The position numbers were made by a program, and so were the translations under genes. From Aquamicrobium sp. (GTDB taxonomy: Bacteria > Pseudomonadota > Alphaproteobacteria > Rhizobiales > Rhizobiaceae), in contig JAHHDT010000001.1 in the NCBI GenBank assembly GCA_019739225.1, forward strand, positions 496,001 to 560,000: DNA of 64,000 nt, in the 5' to 3' direction. This document shows positions 1 to 10,037 of this stretch, piece by piece. The notes beneath the pieces are model-generated. The model had not been told where the DNA came from. It saw only the letters and a program-made list of their open reading frames with translations, and made no database searches. Every line of letters begins with the position of its first letter. The stretch's first letter is position 1.

Positions 1-300
1 CCGCGACAGGTCGAGCTCGAAGAAACCGGCAGGAGAGCCCTCGACATAGAGCACCTGGATTTCCGTGTGCTCCGCATGGATCGCCGCCGAAAGATCGGCA
101 TCGGTCAAATCGCGCCGCAGCAGCCAGTGATGCGCCTTGCCCACCTGCTCGTAGAGGTAACGGTAGAAGGCAAGCGGCATGTCCTTGGTGCGCAATACCG
201 CAAGTCGCTGTCCCTGTGGCATCTGCACCCGATGCGCCGGCGGAGCCGTCATCTCCAGATGGGTGATACGCGCGGTCATAGGCGCTGAAGCCGATGTCAT
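1..300 (-). CDS. GNAT-family N-acetyltransferase (C-terminus outside window)
   Basis: The frame is open from an ATG at 300 to the left edge, giving 100 residues; the C-terminal part is missing. Residues about 30-100 read like the start of a GNAT acetyltransferase fold: LAVLRTKDMPLAFYRYLYE, a tryptophan-containing segment (HHWLLRRDL), then VLYVEGSPAGFFELDLS, which resembles the beta4 strand before the acetyl-CoA loop. The substrate cannot be told. Its start lies one base beyond the sseA stop, so it is probably translated from the same mRNA. The pyrophosphate-binding loop that would confirm the family is beyond the edge. Confidence 0.75.
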   Translation of the reverse strand, partial: MTSASAPMTARITHLEMTAPPAHRVQMPQGQRLAVLRTKDMPLAFYRYLYEQVGKAHHWLLRRDLTDADLSAAIHAEHTEIQVLYVEGSPAGFFELDLSR

Positions 301-301
301 C

Positions 302-1156
302 TCAATCCTTCCCCGTAACGACCGGCGTGTCGTCGCGACCGCCCCACTCGGTCCATGATCCGTCGTACAGGCGGTTGTCCTCATGGCCGACCGAGGCCAG
401 CGCAAGCGAGATGACGGCGGCGGTCACGCCGGACCCGCATGACGTGACGACTGGTTTGGAAAGATCGAGACCGGCCGCCTCCAGCACCGTTCTCAGCTCC
501 TCGACCGGCAGCAGCTTGCCGTCCTTTGAGAGCGACGGCGCCGGCACGTTCCTCGCGCCCGGCATATGGCCAGAGCGCATCTTGGGCCGTGGTTCCGGGT
601 CGGTGCCGGCAAAACGCCCCGGCGGTCGCGCATCGGCGATCTGCAACGAGCCGTCTTCGACGATCGAACGCATGTCGCCAAGCGAAGCAACGCGCGCGGC
701 GTCGAAATCGACCTCGAAGAAGCCGGGTGCGATTTTCGTCGGCTCGGCCGTCACGGGCCTTCCGTCCGCCTTCCAGCGGTCGAAGCCGCCGTCGAGCACG
801 AAGACGTCCTTCGCGCCCATGATGCGGAACATCCACCATACGCGAGGCGCCGAAAACATGCCCGGCCCGTCATAGACGACGATCGTATCCTCCTCGTCGA
901 TGCCCATGGAGCTGGCGAACTGCGCGAAAAGGCCTGGATGCGGCAGCGTATGCGGCAGGTCGCTCTGCGGCTCCACGACCTTGTCCTGGTCGAAGAAGAT
1001 TGCGCCCGGAATGTGGGCCGCTTCGTATTCAGCGCGCCCGTCCCGTCCCTGCGCCGGCAGATACCAGGAGGCATCCACGATGGAGAGGCCGGGCCGGCCG
1101 ACCTGCTCCTGCAGCCAGTCGGCCGAGACCACGAAGGGGCTCGTTTCGCTCATCAT
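302..1156 (-). CDS. sseA: 3-mercaptopyruvate sulfurtransferase (tandem rhodanese)
   Basis: A 284 aa protein with two rhodanese domains: an inactive one at about residues 8-135 and the catalytic one at about 160-282. The active-site loop is CGSGVTA, with Cys240 as persulfide carrier. This loop is typical of mercaptopyruvate sulfurtransferases, whereas thiosulfate sulfurtransferases have CRKG-type loops. Expected reaction: transfer of sulfur from 3-mercaptopyruvate to a thiol acceptor or cyanide in the cytoplasm. It starts 8 bp after alaX and ends 1 bp before the GNAT gene, so all three look co-transcribed. A second in-frame ATG three bases downstream is an equally possible start, because GGAG sits very close to the first. 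Confidence 0.93.
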   Translation of the reverse strand: MMSETSPFVVSADWLQEQVGRPGLSIVDASWYLPAQGRDGRAEYEAAHIPGAIFFDQDKVVEPQSDLPHTLPHPGLFAQFASSMGIDEEDTIVVYDGPGMFSAPRVWWMFRIMGAKDVFVLDGGFDRWKADGRPVTAEPTKIAPGFFEVDFDAARVASLGDMRSIVEDGSLQIADARPPGRFAGTDPEPRPKMRSGHMPGARNVPAPSLSKDGKLLPVEELRTVLEAAGLDLSKPVVTSCGSGVTAAVISLALASVGHEDNRLYDGSWTEWGGRDDTPVVTGKD

Positions 1157-1164
1157 CGTCTCCG

Positions 1165-1908
1165 TCAGCTTGATGGCATCGGACCGAACCGAAGGCGGAA
1201 CCGGCGGTTCTCGCGGCCCTTCTTCTCGATCTTGCCGATATGGATTTCGCCGACCTCCGCCGTCGAGGCGACATGGGTGCCACCGCAGGGCTGGCTGTCG
1301 ATCGTGCCGCCCTCGCCGATGCCGACGAGGCGGATGCGGCCCGTGCCGGATGGCGGTCGCACGTTCTTGGATTTCACCAGCGAAGAATTGGCCGCGAGTT
1401 CCTCATCGGTGATCCAGCGCGTGAAAACCGGATGGTCGGCCCGCACCAGCTCCATCAGCCGCGCGGTCACGTCTTCCTTGGTCACGCCGGAATCGGGCAG
1501 GTCGAAGTCGACGCGGCTGTCGTCCTCGCTCACTGCGGCGCCGGTGATCGGAAACGGGCAGACGACCGTCAGAAGATGGCAGGCCGTATGCATCCGCATC
1601 AGCTTCAACCGCCGTTCCCAGTCGATCTCCCCCGTCAGGGTTTCGCCGGGCTCCGGCAAGTCCGCGCCGGCAACCGGCACATGGATGATCTCATCCTTCG
1701 TCTCGCCGGTGATCGTCGCGGCGATTGCTATGGTCGAGCCATCCGCGCGGCTTAGCAGACCCGTGTCACCCGGCTGCCCGCCCGAGGTGGCGTAAAATAC
1801 CGTCCGGTCGAGCAAGATGCCGCCCCGGTCGTTGATACCCACGACACGGGCTTCCATGGCCTTGAGGTAGGCATCTTCACGGAAGAGAGCCTGAGTGATG
1901 CCCGCCAT
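1165..1908 (-). CDS. alaX: AlaX-type alanyl-tRNA editing hydrolase
   Basis: A 247 aa stand-alone relative of the alanyl-tRNA synthetase editing domain. AlaX proteins hydrolyse Ser-tRNA(Ala), and sometimes Gly-tRNA(Ala), in trans. The zinc site is complete: HxxxH at residues 107-111 (HTACH) and CGGTH at 208-212. An N-terminal beta-barrel segment (FYATSGGQPGDTG) makes it a medium-length AlaX. I chose the ATG at 1908 because GGGAG lies about 8 nt upstream; an in-frame TTG at 1923 would add five residues. It lies between cysK and sseA on the same strand, which fits a sulfur/serine amino-acid cluster, but the functional link is inference. Confidence 0.9.
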   Translation of the reverse strand: MAGITQALFREDAYLKAMEARVVGINDRGGILLDRTVFYATSGGQPGDTGLLSRADGSTIAIAATITGETKDEIIHVPVAGADLPEPGETLTGEIDWERRLKLMRMHTACHLLTVVCPFPITGAAVSEDDSRVDFDLPDSGVTKEDVTARLMELVRADHPVFTRWITDEELAANSSLVKSKNVRPPSGTGRIRLVGIGEGGTIDSQPCGGTHVASTAEVGEIHIGKIEKKGRENRRFRLRFGPMPSS

Positions 1909-2095
1909 CACCGCCGCTCCCAAAACGCCGCGTCGCGCGCGGAAAACACCGCTTGGCGGATTGCGCAGTTCATGTGCCCTCGCTCTGCTGTATCCGGATC
2001 AGATTGGACCTGGATTCGCGGCGACAGAGAACACCACGCATCGCAAGACTGCAACCGCCCCGATGGCGCGGCGGCTGCAGGCGCAACGCGAAAGA

Positions 2096-3130
2096 TCAGG
2101 CCACGTCTTCGTAGGGAACCGAAATCTGCGGCGTCGCTTCCATCCAGTCCGGCACCGGAAGCTTCTTTTCCCGGAGGAACTGCGGGTTGAACAGCTTCGA
2201 CTGATAGCGCATGCCGTAGTCGCAGAGCATGGTTACGATGGTGTGGCCCGGCCCCATATCCCGGGCGAGCCGGATCGCACCGGCAATGTTGATGCCGGTC
2301 GAGCCGCCCAGGCAAAGCCCCTCTTCCCGCACCAGGTCGAAAACGATGGGCAATGCCTCCTCGTCCGGAACCTGATAGGAAAAATCCGGCTCGAACCCTT
2401 CGAGATTGGCGGTGATACGCCCCTGCCCGATGCCTTCGGTGATGGATGAACCTTCCGACTTGAGCTCACCCGTCGTGTAGTAGCTGTAGAGCGCCGCGCC
2501 CAGCGGGTCGGCCAGCGCGACCTTCACGGCATTGCTGTTCTGGCGCAGACCGGCCGCGACACCCGCAAGCGTGCCGCCGGTGCCGACGGCGGAAACGAAA
2601 CCGTCAATCTTGCCGTCGGTCTGCCGCCAGATCTCCTGCGCGGTGGTCTCGATATGCCCGTCGCGATTGGCCACGTTGTCGAATTGATTGGCCCAGATCG
2701 CGCCGTTGGGCTCGGTCTTGGCCAGTTGTTCGGCCAGCCGCCCGGACACCTTCACATAGTTGTTCGGATTCTTGTAGGGCACGGCCGGCACTTCGATCAG
2801 TTCCGCCCCGAGCAGCCGCAGGGCGTCCTTCTTCTCCTGGCTCTGCGTCTCGGGGATGACGATCACGGTGCGGTAGCCGAGCGCCTTCGCCACCACGGTC
2901 AGGCCGATGCCGGTGTTGCCGGCAGTGCCTTCCACGATCACGCCGCCCGGCCGCAGCAGGCCCTTGCGCTCCGCATCCCGGATGATGAACAGCCCGGCCC
3001 GGTCCTTGATCGACTGACCCGGATTGAGAAACTCGGCCTTGCCGAGAATCTCGCAACCGGTTTCTTCCGAGGCGCGCTTGAGCCGGATCAGCGGCGTGTT
3101 GCCGATGATGTCGATCACCGAACTGGTCAT
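2096..3130 (-). CDS. cysK: Cysteine synthase A-type PLP enzyme
   Basis: A 344 aa fold-type II PLP enzyme. It carries IGNTPLIRL at the N-terminus and the Schiff-base lysine K42 in the SIKDRAG motif, followed by a TAGNTGIGL phosphate/substrate loop and GTGGT for the PLP phosphate. The expected reaction is O-acetylserine plus sulfide to cysteine. The start at 3130 follows AAGGA at good spacing; longer forms lack a ribosome site. The C-terminus is longer than classical CysK (about 310 aa), as in a rhizobial 'cysteine synthase family' subgroup, so cystathionine beta-synthase-like activity cannot be excluded. It is first in a minus-strand run with alaX and sseA, separated from alaX by 187 bp. Confidence 0.9.
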   Translation of the reverse strand: MTSSVIDIIGNTPLIRLKRASEETGCEILGKAEFLNPGQSIKDRAGLFIIRDAERKGLLRPGGVIVEGTAGNTGIGLTVVAKALGYRTVIVIPETQSQEKKDALRLLGAELIEVPAVPYKNPNNYVKVSGRLAEQLAKTEPNGAIWANQFDNVANRDGHIETTAQEIWRQTDGKIDGFVSAVGTGGTLAGVAAGLRQNSNAVKVALADPLGAALYSYYTTGELKSEGSSITEGIGQGRITANLEGFEPDFSYQVPDEEALPIVFDLVREEGLCLGGSTGINIAGAIRLARDMGPGHTIVTMLCDYGMRYQSKLFNPQFLREKKLPVPDWMEATPQISVPYEDVA

Positions 3131-3314
3131 GGGACATTCCTTGTGGTCATGTTTTGGCGCAAGCGTAGAAATGTGGGCAGATGCTTTCAAGGTTGGATTT
3201 TGCTTCAAAGCCGCCTATTTCGGCATCCTGATACCCAATGTCGCTTGGTGGACTTTCCAACAGCCGCCGGCGTCGTTACGACATCCTGCCGCGAAACCAG
3301 CTTCGGACTTCTTC

Positions 3315-4127
3315 ATGACGCTGTACAGAGCCGACCCAAAGGACGGCGTCGCCTGGATAACGGGCGCCAGCACCGGCCTAGGCAGGCAGCTTGCGCTCGA
3401 TCTCGCCCGTGAAGGGTTCGTGGTCGCGGCAACGGCGCGCGACGAGGAGCGCCTGCTGACGCTGGTGAAGGAAGCCGCCGGCATGACCGGCCGCATCGTG
3501 CCCTATTTCTGCGATGTCACCGACGAAAGCGGCATGGAACGCGCGGTCGCGGCGATCGAGAAGGAGCTCGGCCCGATCGTGCTCGCAGTGCTCAATGCCG
3601 GCATCTATTCGGCCACGCATGGCGAGCGGCTGGAGACCTACAACTTCACGACCACCTATAACGTCAACCTCCTGGGCGTCATCTACGGGCTTGTGCCGGT
3701 CGCCGACTTGATGCGCGACCGCGGCCGCGGCCAGATCGCCATCATCGGCTCCGTCACCTCCTATTTCGGCCTGCCGGCGGCCGGTGCGTATGGCAGCTCG
3801 AAGGCCGCTCTCCACAGCCTGGCGCAGTCGCTGCGCTACGATTTCGACAAGCTCAACATCCGCCTGCAGATCGTCAATCCGGGCTTCATCGACACGCCGC
3901 TCACGGCAAGGAACCGCTTTCCGATGCCCGGTCTGCTCACCGTCGAGGATGCGTCGCGGCGGCTTCTGCGTGGCCTGCGCAAGGGCGGCTTCGAAATCGC
4001 CTTCCCCCGCCGCATGGTCTGGCCGACGGTCTTCCTGCGCTGCTTGCCCGAAGGATTGCGCTATCGCATCATGCGGCGCGTTACGGGCTGGGACGGCAGG
4101 CGTTTCGGCACCAGATCGAAGCGTTGA
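3315..4127 (+). CDS. Short-chain dehydrogenase/reductase
   Basis: A 270 aa classical SDR. The cofactor loop TGASTGLG is at residues 16-23, NAG at 94-96, the catalytic Ser near 146 (IIGSVTSY), and YxxxK at 159-163 (YGSSK). The Rossmann acidic/basic switch region (ATARDEER) favours NADP(H). The last 40 residues are basic and hydrophobic (FPRRMVWPTVFLRCLPEGLRY), as in membrane-associated SDRs of lipid metabolism. The substrate is unknown. The start chosen gives the usual SDR N-terminus just before the first beta strand. The next gene, a membrane-anchored hydrolase, begins 15 bp downstream on the same strand, so the two probably form an operon. Confidence 0.88.
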   Translation: MTLYRADPKDGVAWITGASTGLGRQLALDLAREGFVVAATARDEERLLTLVKEAAGMTGRIVPYFCDVTDESGMERAVAAIEKELGPIVLAVLNAGIYSATHGERLETYNFTTTYNVNLLGVIYGLVPVADLMRDRGRGQIAIIGSVTSYFGLPAAGAYGSSKAALHSLAQSLRYDFDKLNIRLQIVNPGFIDTPLTARNRFPMPGLLTVEDASRRLLRGLRKGGFEIAFPRRMVWPTVFLRCLPEGLRYRIMRRVTGWDGRRFGTRSKR

Positions 4128-4142
4128 GACGGAGCGGAGGCG

Positions 4143-5117
4143 ATGGTGCGAATGATCTTTCTCATCGTCGCCATCGTGCTGGTCGCGCTGATCCTGCTCT
4201 TCCTGGCAGGCCCGCGTGTCGCCACCGATACGACGATCACCTTCGACGAATCCGCGATAGGGGATGATCCCGTCGCCTGGCTCGCGGCGGGCGAGGCCGA
4301 CGTACCGAATCTGCGCGCCGAACTGGCGAAGGAAATCGTCTGGGCCGATCCGGCCTCGAAGGGCCGCACGCCGCTGGCGATCGTCTATATCCACGGCTTT
4401 TCCGCCTCAAAAGGCGAGCTGCGGCCGGTACCCGATCGCGTGGCCGCCGACCTCGGAGCCAACATCTTCTACACGCGGCTCGCCGGGCATGGTCGCGACG
4501 GCGCGGCGATGGCCGAGGCGTCGCTCAACGACTGGGTCAACGATTACGCCGAGGCGATGGCCATCGGGCGGGCAATCGGCGACAGGGTCGTCGTCATAGC
4601 GACGTCCACCGGCGCGGCACTCGCCACCTGGGCGGCGACGCAGCCCGAACTGTCTCGCGATGTCGCCGGGTACGTCCTGGTTTCACCCAACTACGGCGTG
4701 CAGGCCGCGGGCGCATGGCTGCTGACGATGCCCTGGGGCAGGCAGATCGCGGAAATGGCGGTCGGTCCTGAACGCGGCTTCGAACCGATCAACGAGCTCC
4801 ATGCCCGGTTCTGGACGACCCGCTACCCCACGGCTGCGACCTTGCCGATGGCCGCGCTCACCACCCTTGCGCGGAAAGCACCTGTGGAAAGGGTCACGGC
4901 GCCGGCGCTCTTCATATTCTCCGACACCGATGCCGTCGTGCGTCCAGAACTCACCCGCGATATAGCCGCCCGCTGGGGTCAGCCGCACGAGACGATGATC
5001 GTTGAGGGTTCCGACGATCCATCCCACCACGTCATCGCGGGCGATGCCATCTCGCCATCGACGACGATGCTCGTTGCCGGACGGATCGGCGAGTGGGTCG
5101 CAACGCTCAGGCGTTGA
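4143..5117 (+). CDS. Membrane-anchored alpha/beta hydrolase
   Basis: A 324 aa protein. An N-terminal hydrophobic segment (residues 4-23) without a clear cleavage site suggests an inner-membrane anchor with a periplasmic hydrolase domain. Visible fold elements are HGFSASKGE (84-92, oxyanion region), LAGHGRDG (114-121), the nucleophile elbow ATSTG with Ser155, a distal Asp in FSDTDAVV, and a C-terminal catalytic His in DPSHHV. It looks like a lipase/carboxylesterase of the thermostable monoacylglycerol-lipase type. It follows the SDR by 15 bp, and its last 11 bases overlap the end of the convergent MFS gene. Confidence 0.85.
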   Translation: MVRMIFLIVAIVLVALILLFLAGPRVATDTTITFDESAIGDDPVAWLAAGEADVPNLRAELAKEIVWADPASKGRTPLAIVYIHGFSASKGELRPVPDRVAADLGANIFYTRLAGHGRDGAAMAEASLNDWVNDYAEAMAIGRAIGDRVVVIATSTGAALATWAATQPELSRDVAGYVLVSPNYGVQAAGAWLLTMPWGRQIAEMAVGPERGFEPINELHARFWTTRYPTAATLPMAALTTLARKAPVERVTAPALFIFSDTDAVVRPELTRDIAARWGQPHETMIVEGSDDPSHHVIAGDAISPSTTMLVAGRIGEWVATLRR

Positions 5118-6318
5118 CTTCTGCCGCGGCCTTTTCCGGCTTCGCGTCACGACAGGCCAGGTAGATGAGCAGCGAGAGTGCCAGCGTGGCGGCATAGAAC
5201 CAGAACAGCGCCTCGTATGCAGCCGCTGGCGCGTCGGTCTCCGTAGTAGCGGTCACGACCGCCCCGGTCGCGAACTGCATGACACCCACCCCGCCGATGG
5301 AGAAGAAGTTGAGCATCGTCACGCCACGCCCCGTCAGATGCGGAGGCAGGAATGCGCGGCCATGCGCCATCAGCAGGCCATAACTGCCGCCGGTCAGCCC
5401 GATCATCACGAGGAACAGGGTTGTCGTCACGACGCTGGTGACCGGATAGAGCGCGATCGCCACAAGCGCCGCCAGTCCGATCGCATTGCCTGCCACAGCC
5501 ACCCATTTTCGGGTTCCGAACAGCGTGTCGAGCGGGCCATAAACAAAGCTGCCGACGACCATCGCCAGTGCCATGAACAGCGTCACCTGCCCGATCGCCA
5601 GCGAATCGAGCCCATAGACATCGGAAAGATAGGGACCGGCCCAAAGGCCGCGTATGCCTGCGGCCGCCGCATAGTTCAGTGCCACGAGCGGCAGGATCGG
5701 CCACAGCACCTTCAGGCTGAACAGCTCCAGATAGCCGGCAAAGCCGTTGTCGGCCGTCCCGTCGCCATGCCGCGCCGGATCGCGCACGAAGAGCAGGACC
5801 GCAAGAGCGGTCAACAGCGTCAACGCGCCGAGGCCCAGCATGACGGGCCGCCAGCCGAAGGTCTCGGCAGCCGCAGCCAGCGGCGAAGCGCCGATCACAT
5901 TGCCGAACGAACCGAAACCGACCAGCCACGAAACCAGGATCGCCAGCCGTGCCGGCGAGTAGGTGCGCGCGAAGATGAAGACGGAGGCCATCAGCACAGG
6001 CGCGCAGCCGATGCCGATCATCGTCATCGCAACGGTGATCATCCAGGGTTGGGTTGCGGTCGCAAAAAGTAGGGCGCCGCCGGCGCCGCCCACCGCGAGC
6101 AACACGGCTGCCGTGCGCTTCGGCCCGTAACGGTCGAGCGAAACGCCGATGCCGAACTGCGACAGCGCGAACGCCACGAACCATGCGCCGGACGCAACCG
6201 AAAGATCGGCCTTCGTCGCGCCCAGCTCCGTTATCAGGGCCGGCGTCAGTACCGCGAGAAAGGAGCGGTAAAATTGCGAAAGGACGTAGGCGATCGCGAG
6301 CGCCGCCAATCCGGCCAT
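5107..6318 (-). CDS. MFS transporter
   Basis: About 403 aa with twelve predicted hydrophobic segments. The N-terminal half has the MFS motif A-like loop (GVSLDRYGPKRTA) after helix 2. The cytoplasmic link in the middle carries an Arg/Asp-rich stretch (FVRDPARHGDG). The substrate cannot be inferred from sequence. The start at 6318 begins directly with the first transmembrane helix (MAGLAALAIAYVLSQF); an upstream in-frame ATG at 6396 would add 26 uncharacteristic residues. It converges with and overlaps the end of the plus-strand hydrolase by 11 bp, and its promoter region abuts the 3' end of rhlE. Confidence 0.85.
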   Translation of the reverse strand: MAGLAALAIAYVLSQFYRSFLAVLTPALITELGATKADLSVASGAWFVAFALSQFGIGVSLDRYGPKRTAAVLLAVGGAGGALLFATATQPWMITVAMTMIGIGCAPVLMASVFIFARTYSPARLAILVSWLVGFGSFGNVIGASPLAAAAETFGWRPVMLGLGALTLLTALAVLLFVRDPARHGDGTADNGFAGYLELFSLKVLWPILPLVALNYAAAAGIRGLWAGPYLSDVYGLDSLAIGQVTLFMALAMVVGSFVYGPLDTLFGTRKWVAVAGNAIGLAALVAIALYPVTSVVTTTLFLVMIGLTGGSYGLLMAHGRAFLPPHLTGRGVTMLNFFSIGGVGVMQFATGAVVTATTETDAPAAAYEALFWFYAATLALSLLIYLACRDAKPEKAAAEVNA

Positions 6319-6417
6319 GAGGCGTTTCCCGTATTCTGTCGATCCGGCCGAATGGCCGACAGGAAACGCCTTAGAGTATCGGGCCGGCCCGCGCAATTGG
6401 GCCAGCCTGCTCGCCTT

Positions 6418-7827
<1,410 letters not shown>

Positions 7828-8149
7828 AATCTTCTTCTTTCAGGCGGCCGGAAGCTCATGGCTGCGGCCGCGCAACATCGCGGCAGGGCGCAACCTGCCG
7901 CAGCAAATCTGTAAAGGAACGACAAGGCGGCGGGGCATGGCCCCGCGCGGCTGCGCTGTCGTGCCCGCGGCTTCATGCCCGCGGGGCTCATTCGCCGCTC
8001 GCCATGTCGGATGACAGGAAAGGGAGAAATCAGACGCAACCAGTCCATTCAAGGAAGGCCGGCTGATCCGGCCCATGCGCCTCGTGGCTCGCATATGGGC
8101 CAGTTCGGCGCTGAAAGCAAACGATTTCTTGTGCAGCGCAGCAAGCGCG
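7828..8149. other. Intergenic region between rhlE and the DUF1697 gene
   Basis: These 322 bp hold no convincing gene. They are the leader of rhlE (minus strand) and the tail of the ilvA-DUF1697 transcription unit. Two GC-rich hairpins are visible: GCGGGGC/GCCCCGC around 7933-7949 and GGCCGG/CCGGCC around 8056-8073. Neither has a clear U-run, so they are not called as terminators. A long 5' UTR for rhlE is possible. Confidence 0.4.
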
Positions 8150-8692
8150 TCAGCTTTGCGCCTTCGCCGCCAGCTCTGCCAGCTTGAGCACGGTATTCCA
8201 GTTGCGCGCGGTGTTGGGCACGCCGATGCCCTTGTCGAACCGCTCGGCAAGCTTGGAGGTGCCGAACCCCGCCGGCGTGTGCAGATAGGCGACGTTACCG
8301 ACAACCTCGATGCGATCCCTGCCCTGCGCTAAGTCCTGCAGCGCTTTCAGTCTGGCGGGATCTGGCGCATCGGCCAGCCACGCCGCGTGCAGGAACTTCG
8401 GGGGCTCCGTGGCGTCGGGAAACGGGTTGTTTGCAATCACCGCGTCCCATTCTTCCGCCGAAATCAGATAGATGTCCTTCTCGAATCCGAATTCGCGTTT
8501 GCAGATTGCGGCGATCTCCTTCGCCGCCGTCGCACGGGACTTGCGCGTTTTCACCAGCGCGTTGCCGCTGTTGATATAGGTCGCGACGTTGCGAAAGCCG
8601 GCCTCCGCCAGCTTCTCCCGCAACGGCGCGGTCGGAAGCTGCGTCTTGCCGCCGACACCGCGGAAAAGGACGATGTAGACGGTGTCGCTCAT
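8150..8692 (-). CDS. DUF1697 domain protein
   Basis: A 180 aa protein with the DUF1697 hallmarks: an N-terminal YIVLFRGVGG strand-loop, the YINSGNAL signature near residue 40, and a C-terminal domain with a conserved NVAYLHTPAG region. The family is structurally known but has no assigned biochemical role; it is usually small and cytoplasmic. Its ATG overlaps the ilvA stop as ATGA, so translation is probably coupled to ilvA. I chose this start over one 51 nt upstream because it gives the conserved N-terminus directly. Confidence 0.85.
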   Translation of the reverse strand: MSDTVYIVLFRGVGGKTQLPTAPLREKLAEAGFRNVATYINSGNALVKTRKSRATAAKEIAAICKREFGFEKDIYLISAEEWDAVIANNPFPDATEPPKFLHAAWLADAPDPARLKALQDLAQGRDRIEVVGNVAYLHTPAGFGTSKLAERFDKGIGVPNTARNWNTVLKLAELAAKAQS

Positions 8693-9945
8693 ATGATCAG
8701 CCCCGCCAGGACTTCGTTTTCGGTGATGTCCTGAAACGCCCATCCGCCTTCGGCGAAGCGCTTTCTCAACAGGTCGAAATTCTTCGCGTCCTTCGTTTCG
8801 ATACCGATCAGCACCGAACCGAAATTGCGGGCGGACTTCTTCAGATATTCGAAGCGGGCGATGTCGTCGTCGGGACCGAGCAATTCCAGGAAGTCGCGCA
8901 GCGCGCCCGGCCGCTGCGGGAATCGGAAGATGAAGTATTTCTTCAGTCCCTCGAAGCGCAGAGCCCGCTCCTTGACGTCGGGCAGCCGCTCGAAATCGAA
9001 ATTGCCGCCCGAGACCACGAGCACGACCGCCCTGCCCTTGAGTTCCTTGCGCGAAAAATCCTTGAGTGCGTCGATCGCAAGCGCGCCTGCGGGCTCAAGC
9101 ACGATACCTTCGATATTGAGCATCTCGATCATCGTAGCGCAAAGCCGGTTCTCGGGCACCAGCCTCACCTGCGCCTCGTCGAATCCCTTGAGCAGCCGGA
9201 AATTCTCCTTGCCGATCTCGGCCACGGCGGCGCCGTCGACGAAATTGTCCACCCCGTCGAGCTTCACGCGGCGTCCGGCGGCCAGGCTTTGCTTGAGGCT
9301 CGGCGCGCCCAGCGGCTCGGCGAAGGCGAAGCGGGGCGCGGCTCCCCGTTCTGCGAAATAGCGCGTCGCGCCGGCTGAAAGCCCGCCGCCGCCGACCGGC
9401 AGCACCATCAGGTCGGGCTCCACGCCCTCCGGCATCTGGGCTGCGATCTCGTGAGCCACAGTGGCCTGCCCCTCGATGATGTCGCGATGGTCGAAGGGCG
9501 GCACCATCAACCCGCCGCTGGCGTCTGCGAAATCGAGCGCCGCGCGGTAGCACTCGTCGAAGAAGTCGCCGATGAGCCGTATCTCGACCATGCCACCGCC
9601 GAACATGCGCGTCTTGTCGATCTTCTGCTGCGGCGTGGTTACCGGCATGAACACGACGCCGCGCCGGCCGAGATGCCGGCAGACATAGGCGAAGCCCTGC
9701 GCATGGTTGCCAGCCGAAGCGCACACGAACGCGTCGGGCGACTTGCCGGCGGCGACCGCCTTGCGGAAGAAATTGAAAGCTCCGCGGATTTTGTAGGAAC
9801 GAACAGGGGATAAATCCTCCCGCTTGAGGAAGACGCGCGCGCCCGTCTTGCGCGACAGATAATCGTTCTCCTGAAGCGGCGTCGCCTCGAAGAGCGAGCG
9901 CATTGCGTCCGCCGCGCGGGCGACGTCGCGTGTGAATCCGGCCAT
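8689..9945 (-). CDS. ilvA: Threonine ammonia-lyase (threonine dehydratase)
   Basis: A 418 aa fold-type II PLP enzyme that converts threonine to 2-oxobutyrate and ammonia, the first step of isoleucine synthesis. PLP lysine K52 is in SYKIRGA; SAGNHAQG and the phosphate-binding Gly-rich loop (PVGGGGLSAG) follow. After about residue 330 a single ACT-like regulatory domain is present (FRFPQRPGALRDFLELLG), as in the shorter bacterial form. This suggests allosteric control by isoleucine, but that is family knowledge, not visible here. The last bases overlap the DUF1697 start by 4 nt. Confidence 0.93.
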   Translation of the reverse strand: MAGFTRDVARAADAMRSLFEATPLQENDYLSRKTGARVFLKREDLSPVRSYKIRGAFNFFRKAVAAGKSPDAFVCASAGNHAQGFAYVCRHLGRRGVVFMPVTTPQQKIDKTRMFGGGMVEIRLIGDFFDECYRAALDFADASGGLMVPPFDHRDIIEGQATVAHEIAAQMPEGVEPDLMVLPVGGGGLSAGATRYFAERGAAPRFAFAEPLGAPSLKQSLAAGRRVKLDGVDNFVDGAAVAEIGKENFRLLKGFDEAQVRLVPENRLCATMIEMLNIEGIVLEPAGALAIDALKDFSRKELKGRAVVLVVSGGNFDFERLPDVKERALRFEGLKKYFIFRFPQRPGALRDFLELLGPDDDIARFEYLKKSARNFGSVLIGIETKDAKNFDLLRKRFAEGGWAFQDITENEVLAGLII

Positions 9946-10037
9946 GGTTCGGCTCCGTCAGCGTTTGCGGCCCTATTGCACAAACGGCCGGATGACGCCA
10001 CTGTCCGGCCACGCCCAGAGTCGAGGCCTCTTTCCCC

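Noticed and set aside
566-1795. Long plus-strand frame across sseA and alaX
   Set aside because: Antisense shadow of two well-supported genes; its protein is Arg-rich without domain features.
1909-2095. Possible riboswitch between cysK and alaX (TATCCGGATCAGATTG stretch)
   Set aside because: It superficially recalls a TPP element but lacks the CUGAGA and ACCUGA cores in the correct order on either strand.
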